From Catalimonadaceae bacterium JC749 (GTDB lineage: Bacteria; Bacteroidota; Bacteroidia; Cytophagales; Cyclobacteriaceae): 64,000 nucleotides of DNA. The notes beneath the pieces were generated by a model. The model made no database searches. It worked only from the letters and a program-made list of their open reading frames with translations, and was not told where the DNA came from. The stretch is taken from contig JAJNNC010000010.1 in NCBI GenBank assembly GCA_021730635.1, forward strand, positions 246,321 to 310,320, given 5' to 3'. The stretch's first letter is position 1. The number at the start of each line of letters is the position of its first letter. Below, one piece after another: positions 33,379 to 41,283 of this stretch. Made by a program: the position numbers and the translations under genes.

Positions 33379-33935
33379 TTGGTTTTGACTGGTTTACAGC
33401 TTTTGTTAATGAATAATGAGCGCAGCTTTTCTTTAGCACGAACCAGGTTCGAACGGGAGGTGCTGGCGCTGATGCCTAGCATCTCTGCAATTTCATGGTG
33501 ATGATACCCTTCCATCACAGAAAGGTTAAAAACGATGCGATAGGCCGGTGGAAGCTGCTGAAGGATAGGCAACACATCTTCGTCCTCTGAAAGCGGCGGC
33601 ATCGGCATATCGTCGACCACAACTTCCAGGGCTTCTCTTAATTCCAGACATACCGGGAGGTTGTGCAGATGGCGGTGATAATCAATAGCGGTATTGATAA
33701 GAATACGGCGCAACCAGGGCTGAAAGGGATAGCCCTTATTATACTGATCCAGATGCGTGAAGACTTTAAAGAAGGCATCATTAAGTATCTCTACGGCTTC
33801 TTCCCGGTGCTGTGCATACCGCAGGCAAATACTCATCGCATAGCCATAGAAGTGTTCGTAGAGCTTTCGTTGGCTACGTGGGTTCCCTCGTTGGCATCCC
33901 TGCAGTACAGCCTTGAGATCAAAGTTTTTTAGCAT
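33375..33935 (-). CDS. ECF RNA polymerase sigma factor
   Basis: 186 residues. Region 2 (YAMSICLRYAQHREEAVEILNDAFFKVF, about 32-59) and region 4 (LPPAYRIVFNLSVMEGYHHHEIAEMLGIS with SRSNLVRAKEKL) are complete. Translationally coupled to the membrane gene downstream. Divergent from a second ECF gene at 34213. Confidence 0.92.
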   Translation of the reverse strand: MLKNFDLKAVLQGCQRGNPRSQRKLYEHFYGYAMSICLRYAQHREEAVEILNDAFFKVFTHLDQYNKGYPFQPWLRRILINTAIDYHRHLHNLPVCLELREALEVVVDDMPMPPLSEDEDVLPILQQLPPAYRIVFNLSVMEGYHHHEIAEMLGISASTSRSNLVRAKEKLRSLFINKSCKPVKTN

Positions 33936-34212
33936 AGTTAGGAAGCGCTTCTGTTATTAATACGAGAAAATATCTGTAAAACGCTGCGTGAGACTACACT
34001 TTCTAAATCATGAACGGAGGTGTTACCCTGCCTTTTCATTTTTACCCTACATAACAGGGTGCATCTGTTGTTCTAACAAAAATATCACTTTTTTCAGTAG
34101 GTTGTCTGCCCAAGCAGTACCCATACAGTACAGCATAGAAATTAATTTCAAACCTGTTATTTTGTCAAAAACAACAAAAGGATAAGGGGTACATTTAATG
34201 TTTTGGTAAAAT

Positions 34213-34902
34213 ATGAGTGAAACGCAAGTAAATATTCAATTTTACCGGGACCAGGAGGAGAAGGATCAAGTATTGCCGCTGAAGTGGGTTTCGGTTGCTC
34301 ATCAGATGCCATCCGATGAAGTTTTATGGAAAGCTTTCAGAAAGGGAGATGAAGAGGCGCTGACCTGTATCTATAATCAGTACGTCGGCAAAATGTATAA
34401 TTATGGCTGTCAGTTCACTCAGGAAAGAGAAATAGTGCGCGACTGTATCCAGGAGTTGTTTGTAGAACTGATCCATAAAAGGAGGCAACTGGGGAATACC
34501 GCTTCTATTAAATTTTACCTGTTCAAATCGCTCCGGCGTAAGCTCATGCGCAGCCTGAAGAAAAAGCAATTATACGTAAGCACAAAGGAAACACATGCGC
34601 CGGGAAATTTTAAAGTATTAGAAGATCCCTGTACTAAATTCATCCATCAGGAAGTAAGTCAACAGACAAAAACGATCATTACAGAAGGGTGCAACCAGTT
34701 ACCCGCTAAGCAGAGAGAAGCGCTCTTGCTATATTTTTATGAAGGGTTAAGCTATCGGGAAATTGCGGAAACCATGGGCATGACCCGTACCAAATCTGCC
34801 AGGGTGCTCATTTACCGTGCTATCGCTTCTCTGTCTTCCCGCTTAGCCCGTTATAAAGAAATATTTTTTCCTTTAGGCCTCATTATAACCCTGTTTTCTT
34901 AA
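34213..34902 (+). CDS. ECF RNA polymerase sigma factor of the PUL
   Basis: 229 residues with a 45-residue N-terminal extension (an internal ATG at 34306 is possible). Region 2: IYNQYVGKMYNYGCQF and DCIQELFVELI; region 4: LPAKQREALLLYFYEGLSYREIAE with TRTKSARVLIYRAI. The next genes are FecR and SusC with an STN domain, the standard trans-envelope signalling set, so it should transcribe the SusCD operon when the substrate is bound. Confidence 0.9.
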   Translation: MSETQVNIQFYRDQEEKDQVLPLKWVSVAHQMPSDEVLWKAFRKGDEEALTCIYNQYVGKMYNYGCQFTQEREIVRDCIQELFVELIHKRRQLGNTASIKFYLFKSLRRKLMRSLKKKQLYVSTKETHAPGNFKVLEDPCTKFIHQEVSQQTKTIITEGCNQLPAKQREALLLYFYEGLSYREIAETMGMTRTKSARVLIYRAIASLSSRLARYKEIFFPLGLIITLFS

Positions 34903-35056
34903 TCATTAGACTGGTTATCAGCTAGATCCGTTGTTTGTCATCCCCGCCAAAGGGAGGCTTTCCGCTGTCTTTTTCAGACCTATCAAAAAAAAATAAAAAA
35001 AAAGTGTGGTCATTGCTGCTTTTGCTGCCTATAGAATAGAGTAAGCCAATCAGCCC

Positions 35057-36079
35057 ATGAAAAAATATACCCATTATGGTATTCAGGATTTTTTAAAGGA
35101 GGAATCATTTGTTCGGTGGGTGCTTCATCCGGACCCTAACAATGAAAAATTCTGGGAAGACTTTATCAGTCAGCATCCGGACATGGTAAGGAAAGTGAAA
35201 ACGGCCAGGGAGATTATTCTGGGCATACGGTATCAGGAGGAATATGAACTGCCGGAAAAGGACAAGCAGCAGATGTTGGAAATGCTCAAAAAACATCAGC
35301 GAAGCCATTATCTGTATGCCAAAAGCAAAGGCAATGAACGTTGGATAGGTCGGCTGGTCGCCAGTATACTGCTTTTTGCCGGAGGCCTGTTTGCCTGGTA
35401 CGAAATGTCAAAACCGGCAACCCTCATACCGCCTGCTCCGCTGGTGGTGAAACATACCAAGAAAGGAGAAAAGCTCACCTTTAAGCTGCCTGATGGCACC
35501 ATGGTTACTTTAAATGCCAACAGTATGCTTATCTACCAGTGGTCGCAGCCGACACCCGATAACCGGGAGGTAAAACTGCAGGGGGAAGCTTTTTTTGAAG
35601 TGGCTAAAGATACAGCCAGACCCTTTGTGATTACCAGCGGAGAGGTGCAGACTACCGTTTTAGGGACGCAATTCAATGTGCGGGCTTATGAAGACGAGCC
35701 GGGCATACAGGTCGCTGTGGTTTCCGGAAAGGTACAGGTGGCCGGCAAGGAAACGGGTGCGATTACCCTGCTGCCTCAGGAAGTAGGGCTGTATAAAAAG
35801 AAAGAGCATGTGCTCGAGGCCACAGAAGAGCCGGTGGAAGATATTATAGCCTGGCAGCACAATATTCTGATTTTTGACCAGGATGCTGCCGGAGAAGTTT
35901 GGAAAAAGCTGGAAGATTGGTATGGGGTAAACATCATTATCCGGAACAAACAGAATATCAAGGGACGCTACAGTGGCAAATTTCACAATCAGTCACTGGA
36001 GGAAGTGCTGGATGGGATCAGCTTTGCCTCCGGCTTTGACTACGAAATAGTAGATAAAAAGAATGTAATCATAAAGTAA
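35057..36079 (+). CDS. FecR family anti-sigma factor
   Basis: 340 residues. Cytosolic N-terminal part (1-95), TM about 97-116, FecR domain about 130-235 (FKLPDGTMVTLNANSMLIY, VKLQGEAFFEVAKD, TTVLGTQFNVRAY) and DUF4974 C-terminus (KLEDWYGVNIIIRN, YSGKFHNQSLEEVLDGISF). It relays a signal from the SusC STN domain to the ECF factor at 34213. Confidence 0.94.
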   Translation: MKKYTHYGIQDFLKEESFVRWVLHPDPNNEKFWEDFISQHPDMVRKVKTAREIILGIRYQEEYELPEKDKQQMLEMLKKHQRSHYLYAKSKGNERWIGRLVASILLFAGGLFAWYEMSKPATLIPPAPLVVKHTKKGEKLTFKLPDGTMVTLNANSMLIYQWSQPTPDNREVKLQGEAFFEVAKDTARPFVITSGEVQTTVLGTQFNVRAYEDEPGIQVAVVSGKVQVAGKETGAITLLPQEVGLYKKKEHVLEATEEPVEDIIAWQHNILIFDQDAAGEVWKKLEDWYGVNIIIRNKQNIKGRYSGKFHNQSLEEVLDGISFASGFDYEIVDKKNVIIK

Positions 36080-36186
36080 TCGCTATGTCCTACAATGACT
36101 CAGGTTAGCGCATCCTTACCCTTTGGGGTTTGTCAGCTATGTTACCAAATAAATGACAATTCAGCTAATATCAAATACTTAAGACT

Positions 36187-39100
36187 ATGAGAAAAAAATT
36201 ACCAAATGCCATTTCATATGGGCTGAAACTATGGCTCTGTAGCCTAATCTTTTACGGATACCCTTTCCATACTATTCACGCACATGATGATAGCTTTCAG
36301 GAGCAAAAAAGTGTTTTTGAAATTCAGGTGGCCCTACAGCGGCAGCCGTCTACCCTGCAGCATATACTGAAAGACATTGAATCAAAAACAGCGTTCCATT
36401 TTACGTATGACGACGCCCAGATACGCTTAGACCATATGGTGTCCCTGGAAAAAACCACGGGTAGCCTGGGTGATATCCTGAAAGAGTTGTCCCGGTTGGA
36501 GGCTATCAAATTCAAGCGCATCGGGCAAAACATCCATATCTCCAAAAAAGAGGCGGTAGAGAACGCGGTGACGGAAGAATTGACGGAAAACGCACCGATG
36601 CGTACCATTACAGGCACTGTCACTGATGTGAGTGATAATTCTCCGCTCCCTGGTGTCAATGTGGTAGTGAAAGATACCAACAATGGTACCATCACCGATG
36701 TAGATGGGAAGTACACCCTGGAAGTTTCCGCAGACAATGCCGTACTGGTTTTTAGTTCGGTAGGGTATGAAAGAGAGGAAATGGCGGTAGGAAGCCAATC
36801 GGTGATTGACGTGGCCCTTTCCCCGGATATTACAGCGCTGCAGGAAGTGGTGGTCGTAGGCTATGGTACGCAGAAAAAAGCAGACGTAACGGCTGCCATT
36901 GCCACCATGGATTCGAAAACGATAGAAGAGCGTCCGCTGGCCCGGGTAGACCAGGCCTTGGTAGGGCAGATGGCCGGCGTGCGGGTACAGCAAACCAGTG
37001 GTGTGCCGGGTAAAGGCTTCCGGGTGCAGGTCAGGGGGACAGGCTCTATCAATGCCGGAAACGAACCGCTCTACGTGATCGACGGATTTCCACTGGAAGT
37101 GTCTCCACAAAACTCTTCAGGAGGTTTTTCCAATGGCAATCCGCTGGACAACATCAACCCTAACGATATCGCCTCCATCCAGGTACTGAAAGATGCTTCG
37201 GCTGCTGCCATCTATGGCTCCCGTGCTTCCAATGGCGTGGTGATCATCACTACCAAATCCGGACAAACCGGCAAAGCCAGAATCAGTTTTAATGCCTATA
37301 CCGGATGGCAGGAGACTGCCAAAAAGCTGGATATTCTTACGGCGGAAGAATGGGTAGACCGGGCTATGGAAATGATCAATTATAACTGGGTGAATTCCGG
37401 TCCCGGCCGAACAGCCAATCAGTCCTCCGCTGAGCGGGAAGCCATCCTGGGAGGCTTTGACAGAAATCTGATGATTGACGAACGATGGCTGCAGCCCGGG
37501 CATCCCGGTCTAACGTACCTCGACTGGCAGGATGAATTTTTCAGAAGAGGGAGGTTGCAGAACTATGCCCTGTCGGCTACCGGGGGCAACGAGTTTGTCA
37601 AATACTATGTGTCAGGCGATTATCTGGATCAGGAGGGGATAGCCATTGGCGTGAATTATCAACGCTACTCTGCCCGTGCCAATGTGGAGGTGCAGGCCAG
37701 CGATAAAGTGAAGTTTGGTCTCAACATTTCCCCCTCTTACTCCATCGTAGAAGATCCAGGCGTGGAAGGCAAAGATCAGCTGACACACATCACAGTAGGG
37801 ATGGTGCCCGTGGTGGAAGATAGTGTAGGCCTGCTGACCGGCGCAGCGCCCTACGATGTTTATACCTGGGGCAATTCCAGGGTAAGCCCCGTAGCCCAGG
37901 CGCATGCGACCATCGGAGAAAACAGAACGTTCAGAACCTTGAGTACTGCCTATGTGGAGTATAATGTGGTGGAAGGACTTTCCCTGAAAACCTCTTTCAA
38001 CCTGGATAACAACGACGCTCAGTTCAAAGGGTATACGCCTGCCCGGGTGAGCCGTAACCGCAATACCACCGGTAGCTTTGATGGCTTACGCCGACAGACC
38101 TTTGTCAATGAAAATACCATCACCTATACCCATACTTTTGCCGACCGCCACAATGTATCTGCCCTGGGTGGTATTTCTTATAACTTTAATAAGCTCAATA
38201 GCTGGGAAATCAGTGGCACCTTTCCTTCTGAAGGCGTGACAACCCTCAATGCAGCCACCATCCAGCCCAACGGCACCAGCTCTTTTGAGACCCAGAGTGT
38301 GCTGTTGTCTTATTTTGGCAGGGTACAGTATAGCTTTAACGATCGCTACCTACTCACCGCTTCTATTCGTCGCGATGGCTCTTCCCGGTTTGGGCAGGAT
38401 ACCAAATGGGGTGTTTTCCCTTCGGCTTCCGTGGGCTGGAGAGTATCGGAAGAAAACTTTATGAAAAATATAAGTACAATCAATGAGCTGAAACTGAGAG
38501 CCAGCTGGGGTATTTCCGGCAACAACAGTATTGGCGACTACAGCCATATTGCCTTGCTGAACATTGCCAATTACTCTGTTGGAAATAACCTGGCCAGTGG
38601 ACTGGTGCCGCAGAATTTTCCAAACCCCGATCTGGGCTGGGAAGAGTCTGAAACGATCGATATAGGCTTTGATCTGGGATTGCTGGAGAATCGTATCTAT
38701 ACTTCTTTTGATTACTACACGAAAACCAATACCGACCTGTTGCTCAATATTCCCGTTCCCTCCGCCACCGGTTTCACCACGGCACTGACCAATATCGGAG
38801 AAGTGGTAAACAAAGGTTGGGAAGTAGAACTTACCACCCGTAACCTGACCGGCCCGCTGGAATGGACGACTAACCTGAATTTTAGCCATAACACAAACGA
38901 AGTCAAACAGCTTGGCCCGGAAAATACGCCGATTCTGGGAGGAGATTTTGATATCAACCACAACATTCTGAAAGTAGGAGAACCTATGTATAGCTTCTAT
39001 GTGGTGCAGCAGACTGGTATCCTGACGCAGGAAGATATAGACAATGGCGTAGCCCTCTATGGTAGCCAGGAGGCGGGAGATCCCAAGTATCTGGATGCCA

Positions 39101-39639
39101 ACGAAGATGGTGTGATTGATCCTGATGACCGTATCCTTTCCGGACATCCAAACCCGGATTATGTATGGGGCGTTTCCAATACCCTCAACTTCAAAGGCTT
39201 TGACCTGAGCATATTGGTGCAAGGACAGTGGGGCAATAAACTGTATTCTACCTTCGGACGCGCCATGAACCGCACCGGGATGGGATGGCCTGACAATGCC
39301 CTGGGCCGCTGGGCTGAGCGTTGGCGATCGCCGGAGAATCCGGGCAACGGAGAAGTGCCCAAAGCCAATTCTACCTTCGGGCGCATTAAAAATACGGATT
39401 GGCTCTACGACGCCAGCTACGTTCGGGTAAGAAACATCACCCTGGGCTATAACTTAGGCGATCTGATTGATACCAACCTGATCAGTGGTGCCCGGATTTA
39501 TGTGACGGCCGAAAACTACTTTGGGTATGACAACTATACCGGAGGGTTTAATCCGGAAGCGATCAACACCAGCGGCGACGACTATGGCGCTTTCCCGCTT
39601 CCCAAGTCCCTGATTTTTGGTCTTAACGTCACTTTCTAA
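36187..39639 (+). CDS. SusC/RagA TonB-linked outer-membrane transporter with STN domain
   Basis: 1150 residues. Signal peptide 1-33; STN/secretin-like domain about 48-115 (LQHILKDIESKTAFHFTYDDAQI); CarboxypepD_reg domain about 138-215 (GTVTDVSDNSPLPGVNV); TonB box EVVVVGYG; plug (RVDQALVGQMAGVRVQQTSG, LYVIDGFPL, IQVLKDASAAAIYGSRASNG) and a 22-strand barrel ending in LNVTF. Transports oligosaccharide across the outer membrane with the SusD lid. The STN domain predicts signalling to FecR. Confidence 0.96.
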   Translation: MRKKLPNAISYGLKLWLCSLIFYGYPFHTIHAHDDSFQEQKSVFEIQVALQRQPSTLQHILKDIESKTAFHFTYDDAQIRLDHMVSLEKTTGSLGDILKELSRLEAIKFKRIGQNIHISKKEAVENAVTEELTENAPMRTITGTVTDVSDNSPLPGVNVVVKDTNNGTITDVDGKYTLEVSADNAVLVFSSVGYEREEMAVGSQSVIDVALSPDITALQEVVVVGYGTQKKADVTAAIATMDSKTIEERPLARVDQALVGQMAGVRVQQTSGVPGKGFRVQVRGTGSINAGNEPLYVIDGFPLEVSPQNSSGGFSNGNPLDNINPNDIASIQVLKDASAAAIYGSRASNGVVIITTKSGQTGKARISFNAYTGWQETAKKLDILTAEEWVDRAMEMINYNWVNSGPGRTANQSSAEREAILGGFDRNLMIDERWLQPGHPGLTYLDWQDEFFRRGRLQNYALSATGGNEFVKYYVSGDYLDQEGIAIGVNYQRYSARANVEVQASDKVKFGLNISPSYSIVEDPGVEGKDQLTHITVGMVPVVEDSVGLLTGAAPYDVYTWGNSRVSPVAQAHATIGENRTFRTLSTAYVEYNVVEGLSLKTSFNLDNNDAQFKGYTPARVSRNRNTTGSFDGLRRQTFVNENTITYTHTFADRHNVSALGGISYNFNKLNSWEISGTFPSEGVTTLNAATIQPNGTSSFETQSVLLSYFGRVQYSFNDRYLLTASIRRDGSSRFGQDTKWGVFPSASVGWRVSEENFMKNISTINELKLRASWGISGNNSIGDYSHIALLNIANYSVGNNLASGLVPQNFPNPDLGWEESETIDIGFDLGLLENRIYTSFDYYTKTNTDLLLNIPVPSATGFTTALTNIGEVVNKGWEVELTTRNLTGPLEWTTNLNFSHNTNEVKQLGPENTPILGGDFDINHNILKVGEPMYSFYVVQQTGILTQEDIDNGVALYGSQEAGDPKYLDANEDGVIDPDDRILSGHPNPDYVWGVSNTLNFKGFDLSILVQGQWGNKLYSTFGRAMNRTGMGWPDNALGRWAERWRSPENPGNGEVPKANSTFGRIKNTDWLYDASYVRVRNITLGYNLGDLIDTNLISGARIYVTAENYFGYDNYTGGFNPEAINTSGDDYGAFPLPKSLIFGLNVTF

Positions 39640-39661
39640 CCACCTGAAACCTCTAGAATCC

Positions 39662-41161
39662 ATGAAGAAACTAAGCTATATGATATTGTCCATCGGGCTG
39701 CTGCTACTGTCAGCCTGTGAAGATCAGCTGGATCAGGCCCCTATTTCTGACCGGGGTAGCAACGATTTCTACCGCAATGCCGATGATTTTGTGCAGGCTG
39801 TTAATGGCGTCTACAATCAGTTGCGGCCTTATCCTATCTGGCATTTTGAACTTTCCGAAATCCGCTCCGACAATATGTATGTGCCCGGAGCAGGTGGTGT
39901 CAGAGACTACAGTGCGATTAATAATTTTAACAAAACCCTGGCTACCGCCACATTTATCAACGACACCTGGAATGCTTACTTCAACGGGGTGATGCGTGCC
40001 AATACGGTACTCAATCAGTTGACTGCAGCACTGGTACCGGAGGAAGCCCTCCGGAGCCGGATAGAAGGGGAAGCGAAATTTCTGCGAGCCATGTTTTACT
40101 TTGACCTGATCCGCTGGTTTGGCCCCGTACCGTTGATTACGGAGCCGGTCACACCGCTGGAAGCCCTGGATATTCCCCGCAGTCCTGTGGCAGATGTCTA
40201 TGAGATCATTGTGGCCGACTTGCAGGAGGCTATCACTAAACTGCCTGATGCCTATGATGCTGCCAATGTGGGCAGGGCTACTTCCTATGCCGCCCGGGGC
40301 ATCCTGGCCAGAGTGTATCTGACGCGTTCCGGACCTCAACTGCATCCTGACGGACCTGGCCTGGGTACCGACGATTATGAGGCAGCCCTTACCCTTCTCA
40401 ATGAAATTATCAACAGTGGTCAGTATGCGCTGCTGGATAGCTACGAAAGTATTTTTGACTATGATAATGAGAACAATGAAGAGATTGTGTTTGATATTCA
40501 ATACCAAACCGGCGGACTGGGCATAGGGGGCGAATATGTGTCGCAGCAATATTCAGAAGCTTTTTCCCGTGCCGTAGGCATTCCTTTTCCCGGAGGTTCT
40601 TTCCCTGATGCACCCAAAACGCCTTCTGAGGATCTGATCAGTTCTTATGCGGCTACGGACGTTCGCAAAGAGGCCAGCATACAGGAAGGATACACCGACC
40701 AGAATGGAAATTTTGTGCCGGAACCCTTTATTGTAAAGTATCTTGATCTGAGCCAGTTGGGCGTAGACCGCTTCGATTTTGAACTTAACTATCCGGTGCT
40801 ACGCTATGCCGACGTATTACTGATGAAAGCTGAGGCTATTTTGCAGGGCGCTTCCGGAAGCCAGGCTGAAGTAGATGGTATTGTCAATGCAGTCAGAGCC
40901 AGAGCAGGCTTGCCGGCTATGGCTAACGTGACCCTGACCATACTGCTGGAAGAAAGAAGATATGAGTTTGCCGGAGAAGGGTTGCGCTGGCACGATCTGG
41001 TGCGAACAGGCACAGTGTTGAGTGAAATCAATGGCTGGTTATCCACGCTTGACACAGAGGTGATGCCCAACAGTATAGACGAAACACTGATTCTCTATCC
41101 GGTTCCCCAAAATCAGTTGGATATCAAGCAGGGGCTTTATGAACAAAATCCAGGCTATTAA
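39662..41161 (+). CDS. SusD/RagB-like glycan-binding lipoprotein
   Basis: 499 residues from MKKLSYMIL (in-frame upstream ATG/GTG inside SusC ignored). Lipobox LLLLSAC with Cys19. SusD features: AVNGVYNQLRPYP, the TPR-like EGEAKFLRAMFYFDLIRWFGPVPL, and the C-terminal LLEERRYEFAGEGLRWHDLVRTG and YPVPQNQLDI. It binds substrate on the cell surface and caps the SusC barrel. It starts 22 bp after SusC. Confidence 0.95.
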   Translation: MKKLSYMILSIGLLLLSACEDQLDQAPISDRGSNDFYRNADDFVQAVNGVYNQLRPYPIWHFELSEIRSDNMYVPGAGGVRDYSAINNFNKTLATATFINDTWNAYFNGVMRANTVLNQLTAALVPEEALRSRIEGEAKFLRAMFYFDLIRWFGPVPLITEPVTPLEALDIPRSPVADVYEIIVADLQEAITKLPDAYDAANVGRATSYAARGILARVYLTRSGPQLHPDGPGLGTDDYEAALTLLNEIINSGQYALLDSYESIFDYDNENNEEIVFDIQYQTGGLGIGGEYVSQQYSEAFSRAVGIPFPGGSFPDAPKTPSEDLISSYAATDVRKEASIQEGYTDQNGNFVPEPFIVKYLDLSQLGVDRFDFELNYPVLRYADVLLMKAEAILQGASGSQAEVDGIVNAVRARAGLPAMANVTLTILLEERRYEFAGEGLRWHDLVRTGTVLSEINGWLSTLDTEVMPNSIDETLILYPVPQNQLDIKQGLYEQNPGY

Positions 41162-41283
41162 AAACTGCTTGTTTTTCTTCATGGGAAATCTGAGTGGCTT
41201 TTAAGAGTTGCTCATTTTTCCCATACATTCTCTGAATTATGGAGTAGCTGCTGGCTACTTTTCACCCTACATTTCTTCATTTC

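Noticed and set aside
34980..35005. Long A-rich run before FecR
   Set aside because: Simple low-complexity sequence; no stem before it, so not called a terminator.
36427..37110. Long minus-strand open frame inside SusC
   Set aside because: Antisense to a clear SusC gene; His/Arg/Tyr-rich with no domain, typical of a shadow frame.
38350..39222. Long minus-strand open frame inside SusC, 290 codons
   Set aside because: Entirely inside the barrel region of SusC; no recognisable protein features.
39710..40549. Minus-strand frame inside SusD, 279 codons
   Set aside because: Antisense to SusD and lacks signal peptide or motifs.
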